DNA of 64,000 nucleotides from Emydura subglobosa (taxonomy: Eukaryota > Chordata > Testudines > Chelidae), in NCBI GenBank assembly GCA_007922225.1, contig ML680046.1, positions 1,040,660 through 1,104,659 on the forward strand. The letters are read 5' to 3'. Positions within the stretch are counted from its first letter, which is position 1, and the number at the start of each line of letters is the position of its first letter. Made by a program: the position numbers and the translations under genes. Below the pieces are notes generated by a model, which saw nothing but the letters and a program-made list of their open reading frames with translations, was not told the DNA's origin and did no database searches. Positions 52,357-63,392 of the stretch are shown piece after piece.

Positions 52357-54646
52357 TGGTGAGGTGCTTGATGGGGTGTCCACCCAGCGCCCCTGGGTCC
52401 AATACTTTCCTCAGCAGTCAGCCCTCACCGTAGCCTATAGCCCTGCCTGGGGCCCGTGAGGTCTTCACCCCTTCTCTGGGAGAGCTGTGGCTGCTCCAGC
52501 TGTGGCCGGTTGTTACCTGTCAGCTCTGTCTTCTTGGGGAACCGGGGCGCAAAATCCCTACTCTCTCTGGCTCACCTGAATCCCCTCCCCTCCCCCCCCC
52601 CCCACAGCCTCTGCTTGAACCAGAAACCAAAAGCAATGAAAAGGCAGTGGGAGACACACCTAAACCCCTCTAAACAAGGGTGATAGGATTAAGGCAACTC
52701 CCCTAGCTTCATCTACATCAAAGATGTAAAAAGGAGGCATCTAGATTAGCACATCGAGTGGAGAACAGAAGCCTCATCTACATCGAAGATGGAACAAGAA
52801 TTAGCATACTGAATAGAGAATCACGCTCAAAAAGCAGGAACTGCACTGAACTCTGGGATTGGCAAAGCAGGGGCACACTGCATGATGGGAGATCTCTGCT
52901 TCTGATGTAAATGAACCCACGCCTGCACACACCCAGCTCCGCAGTTATGAGACCATTGTAGTAACTGATCTCCAAAACACTAAATCTGCCTGATTGCATT
53001 GTGAGCTCCCTGGAAGGAACACTGCCCAGAACCAGGAATGATCAGCTCCTATTGTCCAGCATAAGGAAAACCACTCTGGGATACTCCTTTAGTCATAGTC
53101 TGCCCATAAACAAACCTAGTGTTCTCCCTTGAACCATTGTTTCTTCCCTACAAAAACCCTGACCCAAGTTCAAACTTCTGGTTCTGATGCCTTGATCCAA
53201 ATGCTGCATCGGCTCCACTGAGACTTCCCCTTTTCCTGACTGACCATGTTGGGGGCTCTGCCTGACTCAAGCACTCCGGACCCTAAGTCTGTCTCCAGGG
53301 AACCTCTGAGCTGCATAGAGTGGTGAGACCCACCCTCCTCCCCCAACACACTCTCTCTCTCTTTTAGTCCAGGCATACCTTTCTACTTTTGTAATCAAAC
53401 CTGGGCTAGCTTTCTCCAATATCCCAACTGAAATTGTGTAGTATTGTAAGTGTTTGATTGTTTTTCTCTCCTTGTATGCTATTACTATTAGTATCATAAG
53501 TTCTATATACCTGGCAATAAAATAACTTTTATCACGCTGGTTGCCAGTCTCTCCCTCCAAACTTCATTTACTCCTTTGTGTTCTTGGTTTCCCTGTCTTG
53601 CTCTGCAGCGACTTCTTTTACCTAAGCCAAAGATCCCTGGAGTGCTCCAAAATCCTGTGGGGTTTGCTCATCAAGGAGGTTGCTACTAGAACAATTGTAG
53701 AGTGAGGGGGAGGGCAGCTGAGAAGTGCTGCTCTGCCTAGGCTATGGAGTCTAGGGCATATAAGGGGGGGCAGCTGAAAGTGCTGTTTGACTCAGCCTTA
53801 TTGAGACCAGGGGCAAATAAGGCGGACAGCTGAAAAGTGCTGTTTGGACCCAGCCTGCTCAGAAGTGTGGTCTATTCTGGTGCGGTGAAAAGGAGAATAT
53901 AAGGATGGCCGCTGAAAAGTGCTGTTTGGACCCAGCCTGCTGAGTTCAGGGACATATAAGGGGTCAGCTGAGAGTGCTGATAGTCCAGTCTGCTCAGACG
54001 CACTCGGTCAATCTGGAATGTGTGTGTGTATCTGTGGGGGGTTTATTTGAATCTGGGGCTGGAGGAACCCCACCCTGAAAACCTTAGGTCCTGCAGGATA
54101 GCTCCATTGGGAGGGGACTTGTAGCCATATGAACATGCCAGTAACACAAGCAGTACATTAAGAGAATCACACACCCCCTTCCAGAAAAGTAACCTTAATA
54201 AATGAGCATGCTCTAAGATGACAAGCAAATCTGGTAACACGGTGGGGGGTGTCCGAGCCTGCCCTCTACTTTGTACACCAGCCCAGGGACCCTGAGGGCA
54301 GCAGCCTCCCACTGCTGGCTTGCCTAAACTGCTACAGTCTTTTCCCTGGGCTGCTCTTCCCGGGCTTTAGTAGCCACCCTCCTGGTAGTGGCAGCTTCTC
54401 CCTTCCATGGTTGTGTCCCCCTAGTCCACTCCTGCTTCTGGTTGTGGCTCTGCTTCCTTCAGCTCCTCACTCTCACGGCTCCAAACTCCCACAGCACTCT
54501 GACTGGAGCAAGAACTTTTAATAGGTCTTGGGCGGGCCCTTAATTAGCCGTTCCCAGCTGGCCGGGAACAGGGCTCTGACCAATCTGAGGCTTACCTATC
54601 TGCCTTCAGTGACTTTCTCATAGCCACTTGGCCATACCTTATCTCA
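52357..54646. mobile_element. 2.3 kb insertion in the CR1 endonuclease, LTR-like
   Basis: The insertion starts TGGTGAGG (52357) and ends ATCTCA (54646), so it has TG..CA ends. Flanks are GTATTA and GTATAT, giving only a weak 4-6 bp duplication. Outer parts (52357-52640, 54235-54646) are GC-rich. The inner part carries an AATAAA signal at about 53517, a C12 tract at 52592-52603 and the 55-bp minisatellite at 53715-54010. The change of composition near 52680 and 54230 suggests one LTR-type element nested in another. No protein domain was recognised, and minus frames (53170-53376, 53267-53560) have no motif. Confidence 0.55.
53715..54010 (+). repeat. 55-bp minisatellite with TATA-like and CAGCTG motifs
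   Basis: Units begin CAGCTGA at 53715, 53771, 53826 and 53965, with a degenerate start (ccgctga) near 53909. Spacings are 56, 55, about 84 (an extra piece of about 30 bp) and 55. Each unit shows agtgctg, most have gcctgctcag, and most end in catataagg, aaataagg or atataagg. Five imperfect copies. It lies inside the inserted LTR-like DNA. Confidence 0.75.
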
Positions 54647-55460
54647 GTATATAGACTTCTAGCATTTATATACACACACTTACAAAATTTGTGAATATTT
54701 TGTTGTCTGCCTTCATGAGATGTAATTGAATTGTCATTTGACTGTTTCTTTTCAGTTCCTATCTGTACATTATCAGCTTCTAGCTTCTCCTCTTTATTAG
54801 GATATAGAGTATCCCATTTAATAAATCCTCCACTAAGGGATGTCTCTGTCTGAAGCATTTGACTCTCTGCACCTGTTGGATTTCCACCAGTCCTTAGGTT
54901 AAAAAACTCCTCTGCAACCATTTTAATTTTACATGCCAGAATCTGGTTCCATTTTTGTTTAAATGGAGTCCATCCTTCCTATATAGGCTCCTTCTTTCCC
55001 AAACAGTTCACCAGTTCCTAATAAACCTAAATCCCTCCTCCCAACACCATCATCTCATCTATGTACTGAGACTCTGCAGTTCTTCATTTTTAATTGGCCC
55101 AGCATATGGAACCGGAAGTATTTCAGAGAATGCTACCATGGAGATCCTGGACTTTGATCTCCTATCTTACCTCTTAAACGTGGCCTTTAGGACTTCTCTC
55201 CTATCTTTTCTTATGACATCAGTACCTACATGTACCACAACCACTGGCTTTTCCCCAGCATTGCACATAAATCTATCTCGATATCTGGAGGGGAGGGAAA
55301 ACTTTGCTCCCAGCAGGCAATCCACCCCTGCAGTTCTCCTGGTCATCACAAACCCACCTATCTATATGTCTGGCAATCAAATTACCCACTATCATTACCT
55401 GTCTCTTCCTGATAACTGGGGTCCCCTCCCCCAGAGGCTCATCCCCAGTACAAGATAATC
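54647..55460 (-). mobile_element. Long CR1 LINE, segment 3 (ORF2 start and ORF1 esterase)
   Basis: Minus frame 54592-54921 ends with CKCVYINARSLYTE, the first endonuclease block, directly abutting the 2.3 kb insertion. Further right, minus frame 55167-55349 (GVDCLLGAKFSLPSRYRDRF, then GEKPVVVVHVGTDVIRKDR) matches the SGNH-esterase-like domain of CR1 ORF1. The usual HVGTND reads HVGTDV, so a conserved block-III Asn is lost. The element fades near 55460, so the 5' end of ORF1 and the promoter are missing. Confidence 0.85.
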
Positions 55461-56058
55461 AACATATACTGCATGGCAAAGCTTTATATTTATACTCTTT
55501 CCATCTACAATGGTCATCCCTAAAATCTTGTCAACTGCCAGAGATAACTAGAAAATGTAATTTCAGTAGTACCTGACAAGTTATTTTTTCATTGTTTACT
55601 AAAATATCATAACTGGATACTTATCTGTGAGTGAATGAATTAATTTTAAAAGGTATATATCATTATTTAATTCTAAAATAACATTATCTAGTTATCTAAG
55701 GAAAATATGGAGACCTTTTCAGGGCAACATATAGTAAAATATTTTATGACAAGCCATCCATTTAATTGACTAGAGTGTCTATTGATTCTTCTGTACATGG
55801 CAAATAATAAACAATAGCTCATAAGGTTTTTCTTGTCACTTTGCTTTTTCATGTTTCCCACTGTATCTCTGTGTTTCACATGCTTTATTAGTAATATACA
55901 GAGGAAAATTCTACAAATAACCAGTTGACAAAGAAAGTCTTTCAGATAGTTGGTTTCCCAGTAATAAAACAAATTTCTAAAACGTGCATCTTCTTGTCAA
56001 GTTTGCATTGTTACATACGAGGGCAAACCGAGAAAAGTTGACAGGCACAATAATTTTT
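55461..56058. other. AT-rich spacer between two CR1 elements
   Basis: No feature recognised; the minus frame 55688-55972 has no motif. Confidence 0.4.
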
Positions 56059-58370
56059 CATGGAATTGTAGTGCTCGAAAGGACCTCAAGAGGTCATCTA
56101 GTCCATCCCCCTGCACTGGGGCAGGATAAAGTCTGCCCAAACGTTTCCTGTTGAGGGTTTATCTCACCTGGTCTTAAAAACCTCCAATGACAGGGATTCC
56201 ACAGCCTCCCTCGGTAACCTATTCCAGTGCTTAACTATCTGTATAGTTTGAAGTTTTCTCCTAATACCTAACCTAAATCTCCCTTGCTGCTGATTGAGCT
56301 GATTATTTCTTGTCCTTTTCAGTGGGCATGGAGAACAGTTGGTCATTGTCCACTTCCTAACAATCCTTAACATATTTGAAGGCTGTTATCAGGTCAGCCA
56401 CTCAGTCTTCTTTTCTCAAGATGAAACATACCTAGGGCTTTTTAAAAAAATTATTTTTTCATAGGTCAGTTTCTCTAAACCTTTTCTCATTTTTTGTTGC
56501 TCTTATCTGGACTTTTCCCAGGTACTTTGTCTACATCTTTCTTAAATCCAAAAATTGGACACAACCCTCAGGTGAGACCTCACCAATGCCTAGTAGAGTG
56601 GAACAATTCTTTCCCACGTTTTACGTATAACACTACAGGTAATATTCTACAGAATAATATTAGGCTTTTTTGCAACTACATCACATTGTTGACTCAGATT
56701 CACTTTGAGGTCCTTTATAATCCCCAGATCCTTTTATGCAGTATTACTGCCTCCCCAGCTATTCCCCATTTTTTACTTGCATATTTTGATTTTTTTCTTC
56801 TTAAGTAGAGAATGTTGCATTTGTCGTTACTGAATTTCTTCTTATCTATTTCAGACTAATTCTCTAATTTGTCAAGGTCATTTTAAATTCTAATCCTGTC
56901 CTCCAAAATGCTTACAATCCCACCCAATTTGGGGGTCACCCACAAATTTTATAATCATATTCTGCACTCCATTATCCAACTCATTAATGAAAATATTGAA
57001 TAGTATCATATCCAGAACTGATCTCTGCAGGACCCCACTAGATAGATTATCCCCAGTTTGACAGTGAACCATTGTAACTACTCTTTGAGAAGGGTCTTTC
57101 AATCAGTTGTGCACACACCTTATAGTCATTTCATCTATACCACATTTCGGTAGTTTGCTTATGAGAACATCATGTGGGACTGTGTCAAAAGTCTTAATGA
57201 AAACAAGATATATCATGTCTACTGATTCCCTCCTACCCCTTAGGCAAGTAATCCTGTCAAAGATGGAAATTAGGTTAGTTTTTTCTTGACAAATCCATGC
57301 TGGCTATTGCTTATCATCCTATTATTCTCTAGGTTCTTACAAACTGGTTGTGTAATAATTTGTTCCATTATTTTTCCAGGTATTGTAGTTAAACTGACTG
57401 TTATGTAAATCCCTTGGTACTCTTTGTTCCTCTTTTTTAAAGATTGGTACTATGTTTGCCCTTCTCCAGTCTTCTGGGTCGTCACCTGGCCTCCATGAAT
57501 TCTCAGATAATCATTAATGGTTCTGAAATTGCTTCAGCTAGTTTCTTAAGTACTCAAGGATGAATTTTATCAGACCCTGCTGACTTGAATACATCTAACT
57601 TAGCTAAATATTCTTTAACCTGTTCTTTCCCTATTTTGGCTTGTGTTTCTTTTCCCCTATTGTTAATATTACTTGTGTTAAGTATCTGGTCAGAATTTAA
57701 TTTTTTGTGAAGACTCAAGCAAAATAGGCATTTAACACTTCAGCCTTCTTGATGTCATCCATTATTAGTTCTCCTTCCCTACTAAGCAGGGGACTTTTCT
57801 TCATCTTTTTCTTGTTCCTAATGCATTTATAGAACCTCTTCTCATTGTCATTTATGTCCTTTGTGAGGTGTGACTGGTTTTGTCCCTTAGCCTTTCTGAT
57901 TTTATCCCTACACCATTGTGCAATTCTTTTGTACTTATCCTTGGGATCTGTCGAGGTTTCCACTTTTTAAAGAAATTTGGTATTGTTATTTTCAGGTCAT
58001 TAAAGAGCTCTTAATAGAACCATCTTGGCCTCCTACTGTTCTTCCTATCTGTCTTTACAGCGGGATAGTTCACTATTGTTTATTGTAGTTTGCCTTTCAT
58101 GTTATCTCTTTGAGAAGCTGCCAACTCTCCTGAACTCCTTTTTTCCTTTGATTTTCTTTCAATGGGACCCTATCTACCAGTTCTCTGAGTTTGTTAGTCT
58201 CCTTTTTAAAAATTGATTGTCTTTATTCACTCTTTCCTTCCTTTCTTTAAAATCATGAAATCCATCACTTCATGATTATTTTCACTCAGGTTTCTTTCCA
58301 CCTTCAGATTTGCTACCCATTCTTCCTTATTAGTCAGAATCAAGTTTAAAATGGCTGCCCCCTGGTTACT
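56059..58370 (-). mobile_element. CR1/L3-like LINE, 2.3 kb (endonuclease end to 3' end)
   Basis: The 3' end is at 56059 (catggaattgtag). Minus frames read 3' to 5': 56164-56373 (RTRNNQLNQQQGRFRLGIRR, then IVKHWNRLPREAVESLSLEV), 56890-57102 (SSGVLQRSVLDMILFNIFIN, then ELDNG; motif C decayed from FADD to FVGD) and 57715-57963 (YKRIAQWCRDKIRKAKGQNQ, then MDDIKKAEVLNAYFA, the linker). Text at 58000-58370 continues into the endonuclease-linker boundary. It is older and more mutated than the 14.6 kb copy. Inactive. Confidence 0.9.
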
Positions 58371-59111
58371 GTCTGGTTATTTTTGATACTATGTAGCATG
58401 AAAATGTGAAAAAAAAAGATACAGGATCTGTTTTTGCATTTAACACTAACACTCCCTCAAAGTGCTCTGGCAATGTAAAGAGGTCTTACAGTGGGAATTA
58501 ATCAGCTTTGCATTCCCTATAAGGCTCTTTTATACTGTTAAAATGGTGTCAAGGGGCCATAGTGTAAATCAAAATTAAATTCCTACCTTTTGACCAAGGA
58601 ACAAACTTTTAATGGGACTTTTTTATATTTCGAGGATTAAACAGTAAAAAAAGAAATATGAGTCAAAGAGAATTCTTCCTTAAAATAATGATATCTTACC
58701 TTTCATAAAGGACCTGTCACCTACAGTTGAAGGAACATTTCATCTACCATTGAAACACATTTGTGGAATGAGTGGAATGTGACAACTTCTTATTAGCAAC
58801 CCTACATGAGAGCATATAACAGGAGGTCAGAAAGAATACTATATCCATTTGAAGCACAAGGGGCGATTTAGGTGGGCAGAATGTAACTACTCAAATAGCA
58901 GTTTGGGCAGAACATCTTATATGACCAAATTGCTCATGCAAAACGTGACATGGCATCTTCACTAACCATAGATGATCAAGACTTCTGGTTTATGCCTCAT
59001 TCTAAAAACAAACTGTGAATATTTCTTCCCAAACACCAGGCTGGGACATTGGTTCATTACTGACTCAGAGGGAAGAGCTTCATTTATTGAATCATCAGAG
59101 TCTGTCTGTAT
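58371..59111. other. No feature recognised
   Basis: Nothing assigned with confidence. 59060-59111 ('gagggaagagcttcatttat', 'gaatcatcagagtctgtctg') may belong to the body of the SINE-like element that follows on the minus strand. Confidence 0.4.
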
Positions 59112-59210
59112 ACAATTCTGGGATTTCTTGGAGGTCTCCAATAATGAGGTCCCACCATATTTAGCCTGAAAGGTATGACAAGATGATAGGCCCAGGTGGT
59201 GTGGATCCAG
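59112..59210 (-). mobile_element. 5S rRNA-derived SINE head (SINE3/AmnSINE-like)
   Basis: On the plus strand 'ctgggatttcttggaggtct' and 'ccaataatgagg', then 'tttagcctgaaaggtatgac', 'aagatgatagg' and 'ggtggtgtgg' line up in order with the reverse complement of vertebrate 5S rRNA (gtattcccaggcggtctccc, then ttagcttccgagatca, then gatcggg, then gggtggtatgg). Divergence is high, about one position in three. Sequence left of it ('ggaagagcttcatttattga') looks like SINE body, so I favour a 5S-headed SINE over a 5S pseudogene. Confidence 0.5.
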
Positions 59211-60159
59211 CAATGACATCCACAATGATTTAGTTCTAGAGAGAGTAAAATCAAAGGGGTGGGGGAATATACCAACATCAGGTCAGCAAAACAGAAGAAG
59301 AATTCATTAAAATTAATGATACACGATGCAGCTAATGGGAGGCAGAGATGGAATTCATAGAGACAGATATTATCTTTTTGATGCACAGCAAATTTTAATG
59401 CACAATCAACATTAAGATACTCTTCCAGTGTCTATTTTTATCTCCATGCCTTTGAAATCAAACCCCATTAAATTTTCATGAATCTTAAGGCACGTGTTAT
59501 GTTCTGTCAGGAACAATTATGTTCCAATAATGTGCATAAAAACTTGCACACGGATAAATATTTACTGTAATCCATCACAGTTGGCTGAATTAAAGAGTTT
59601 TATTTGATCTCATTATTTCCAAAGGTAAATTAGGCCAGCTCAAAATGAAGTGAATGGCAAACTCCCATTGTTTGTAATTGGATTAGGATGGTCCCAGGAT
59701 TCTAATTCTCTTTGTGACATTTGTATATGGAACATATTTGGAAACGCTTTTCTTCTCTTGTACAGGTGGGAATTCAGTGCACCCAACTATGCAATTCTGT
59801 AAGCCGCGAGAGGTGATCAAATTACACTTCAGAGTAAGAGATTTAGGCTGACATCTTGAAATCAGTCACTGTGCACGCATGGCGATCTGCCTGCAGGAAG
59901 TCCATTGCAGAATCGGGAATTTACTTACCTGAACACTATGCTACACAAACAAATCACTTCATCTCAAATACCACTTAATGTTGCCAAGAGATGACAATAT
60001 CCCTACCTGACATGTCATTTCCAAAACCTAAGCACTTAAAAGTAAGGATGTGACTATTTAGGGACATTGCACATCATACAGGACACCATCCACATAACAA
60101 ATATCTACCCAGTAGGCCAGATTCTTGGCCCAACCTGTGGCCATTTTACTGTAATGCCA
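59211..60159. other. No feature recognised
   Basis: Only short echoes of the 'actcccattg' palindromic repeats near 59660. Nothing else assigned. Confidence 0.4.
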
Positions 60160-60330
60160 CTCCATGGATGATGATGATTTTGTGGAAATGCCTAGGATCC
60201 CCAGTCATGGACCAGGACCCCACTGTGAGAGGCACTGTACAAATAGGCCCTGCCCTAAAGAACTTATAGTCTAAATAGGGGGCAAATTGGGGCAAGCAAA
60301 GTATATGATACTCCACTGGATCACCAGCTA
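60160..60330 (-). mobile_element. SINE 3' tail (minus)
   Basis: 'gcctaggatccccagtcatg', 'gaccaggaccccactgtgag' and 'aaagaacttatagtctaaat' are the reverse complement of the tail seen at 17167-17275. Well conserved. Confidence 0.8.
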
Positions 60331-62397
60331 GTGCAGCAATCACATAGGGACCTTTTCCACTGCTATAGTTTATGATGCTCAAATTACTCCAATGTCACTT
60401 CGGGCTCCAGCCTGTCCAGGCCTGGGGAAGTGGAAAGGTAGCTTAAAGCTATTTTCCCCATTCCTCTTCTCAGCAACATCATGTCAATTGAGCACAATTG
60501 GAACCTCATCCATTATTATTTCCATGTGCAAAGAAATACGTATTTAATCACTACACCTTCAAAGCCAGTGGAGCTATTCATGAGGTTATAGTTGTACGTG
60601 TGCTCTTGTGCTTTCCTGGGTTGACATCCTAAACTTTACATATAACAATTAAGTCTGGCTGTACATTAACATGACAGAAGTATTAGACAAGGCAAAATAA
60701 AAAGGCTATACTGAGTTTACAGACCATCAGGTGCACAATTTTAGTCCGGAACTAAACTTTTCCTCTTTTTTTTTTTTTTTTGGTTGCTAATAAATGGTGG
60801 TGGGGAGAGATTGTATAGCTCTCAGTTTTCCAATAATAAACTAAAACTTTTGGAACAAATCTTTGATGAAAAATTTTCACAAAAGCAGCAAGAATTTCTT
60901 ACAGCCTTACTAAATAATGCAAGAGCTGGGTTCAAGAAATAATTATAATTGAGCCAGACAATGTAATAGTGTCCACAATATAATTAAGGTGTGAATCTTT
61001 GGAAGATAGATCGTACAAAACTATCGCAGGAACTTGACATTTTAGATAGGGGACTGGTGAAAAAATGAAGACTCTAGTAAAAAAGGTCCCAGTTCTGCAA
61101 GGAGCAGTTAAGGACCATGAAATTCAGAGAAAATGTTCTGAGGTTTATTGAGGATAACTCAGTGCAAATCTCTGCTCAGCATAGAGTGGTGATTAAGAAA
61201 GCAAACACAAGATTTGGAAGTAGAATAAAGAAATAGAAAATAATACTGAAAATATAATTCAATTTAAACTGTGATCTGAAAATCAGATCACTTATTTAGG
61301 TGCTTAAATATGGTATTAAGTGCCCAATATTATTTGTTTCACTGGGATTTGGATATCTAATTACTCTTTCTGTCTTTGAAGATCTTCTCCCTCCCCCCCA
61401 TTTCCTTTGATTTAATAAACTAAAGATAAAAATAAAAGAAAATCAATAGATAATATGTAAGAAAATCGAACACTGTAAGTGCCCTGCATATAAATTAAAA
61501 TTAATCAAACTAAATCCAGCAACTAACCCTACCAACAGCCCTTATCAATCAAATCAGTTTTTTGTCCCCATTTAGATCTCAGCCCCAGAAAAACAAAGTC
61601 CCTCCTGAAAAATCACAGGTCTGCCTGGTTTCCATTTGTTTTGTACTACTGGTGTCACGCAAACCAGGCAGAATGAGGCCAAGGATTTGGCCCACTGGAT
61701 ACAGAGAATATTATGGGAAAATTTCCAATCATGACACCAAGTTACACTCTGCTATAACACACACACATATCACCACAACCATCATCATCATCATCATCAT
61801 GCCCTTCTTCCTGAAGTATGTGTCGTTACAGAAAGAGGGAACTTCCCTATGATGTGCGCTGTAGCAAGCAACACACATTTCATTCTACTTTCCCTTTCAA
61901 CCCTTAAGTCTAAATGTCAACTATGCTTCAGATCACAGGGTTGTCTCTAGCTCATCAGCCAATTATGGACTAGGACTTACTAAGTCTTTTCCACTGACAG
62001 GCCCTTGCAAGGAGGGGCAGTTTGTCCAGGAGCCATCTTTTCTACAGTCCCTTAAATCTGATGATTTGTGACGTTTTAAACAAGCACAGGAATATTGAGG
62101 ACACATTGTTTGTAGTACATTATACTTGGAAGTCACTTTATCTGTTCCTTTGAAGCCTTTCTCATCTTGTGAGAATCCCAGTAGCCTGGACCCCTGCATT
62201 AGTGCTAACATGAGTCACCAATCAGGTCACATTACACCAGATAGGTGCTTAAAAACACTGTCACACGCAGTGCAAAGCTAAGATGAATCTAATAAGCTGA
62301 TTTTATATTAGCCACAATGTGCAGCCTTTTTAAAGGAGCTTCCAGATCGATTGGGCAAATTTTCCACCTGCAGTTGTGCAAACACATGAATTTGTGG
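60331..62397. other. No gene; simple repeats only
   Basis: T16 tract at 60766-60781, an (AC)n-like run at 61757-61767 and (ATC)n at 61781-61800. The open frames 61562-61852 (plus) and 61963-62211 (minus) carry no recognised motif; the first includes the microsatellite. Confidence 0.5.
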
Positions 62398-62507
62398 GGC
62401 CTGATTCTTATCTTACTTTATACCAGTGTAAATCAGGAATGATTCTGCTCAGTGAATGGAGTTACAGTGGTTTAAAACTGAAGTATGTAAGATCAGAATC
62501 AGATCTT
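62398..62507. repeat. Fold-back repeat, about 110 bp
   Basis: The left 'gcctgattcttatcttactt' and the right 'gtaagatcagaatcagatct' are inverted. The centre has 'ccagtgtaaatcaggaatga' and 'gaatggagttacagtgg'. Family also at 29105-29215 and, partly, 24815-24900. Confidence 0.6.
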
Positions 62508-63309
62508 GTGTGTGCAAAACCTCAGGCTTCTGGATGCAAATTTTATTTCTGCTTGCAAATCTGGAAAGTAACCAAGATTACATTGGCAGCTGGTAGCCTA
62601 AATACCTTTGAAAGTCTAGGCCCAGCTTCCCAATTTGTCCACTTAAGTATAGTGCCATGGGCAAAAAAAATTAGATGTGATGAGTTTAGGGCTCTCTTTT
62701 AGAGGTTGCATCCTAAAATTGGACCCTCTTTGTGTCTTTAATGTTCAAAATATTTTGATGGCCAAATTCTTAGGCAAGAACAAAAGTGGAAGCTAAAATG
62801 ACCTGCACATTCATAAAAGAAATGATACACATCATGCACAGAAATCAATCAGAGCTAGATTCAGTGATTGACAAAAAGCCACGTGTAGAGGGGCAGGACA
62901 GAATCACATCATCCTTCAGAAGATGATATCTCAGGAGTTCCCATCTTGCCCATGGCTGCTCAGTGGACATAAGCAGTGGGCTGTGCATCATGTCGCACGT
63001 TGGTGGATTATCTCTGTAGGCCAGTAAGGAGGTGGGTGGGACCACAGCCCTACTCCTCCTGCTCTTTTCTGGCTAGTTTTGTTCCCCAAAAGGAACAGAG
63101 AACAAGTAGTCCCTGATCAAAGATGTGTGTTGCACAGGAGGTCGGAATTGCAGATCTTAGTGGTCTAATCATATATAAATTTATTCTGAGTGGCCCTTAT
63201 GCAGCCCCCCCTGCAAGGATACGGAGGACATTTTATGCATCCTCAATGCATCTGTCCAAGGGTAGGTTGCAATGTATGCCTTTATGTGGGCATACAAGTT
63301 GGGGTTGTG
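62508..63309. other. No feature recognised
   Basis: Nothing assigned. Confidence 0.4.
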
Positions 63310-63392
63310 TGAATGCAAAGAATCTTATCCAATGCCCATTGAAGTCAATGGAAAGACTCCTGTTGTGTTCAGTGGGCTTTAGCTCAAGCCTG
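63310..63392. repeat. Short palindromic repeat (about 80 bp)
   Basis: 'cccattgaagtcaatggaaa' and 'gtgttcagtgggctttagct' form the arms. Third copy of the 22715/38344 unit; its central 'cattgaagtcaatg' is a perfect palindrome. The frame 63123-63509 crosses it and is not called. Confidence 0.65.

Noticed and set aside
53715..54010. CRISPR-like array
   Set aside because: Units are head-to-tail imperfect repeats with no regular unique spacers, in vertebrate DNA; this is a minisatellite.
54955..55458. 167-codon plus-strand open frame
   Set aside because: It is the antisense of the CR1 ORF1 esterase region, whose minus-strand translation (VVVVHVGTD) is the meaningful one.
59112..59210. Functional 5S rRNA gene
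   Set aside because: Too diverged (about a third of positions) and associated with SINE-like flanks.
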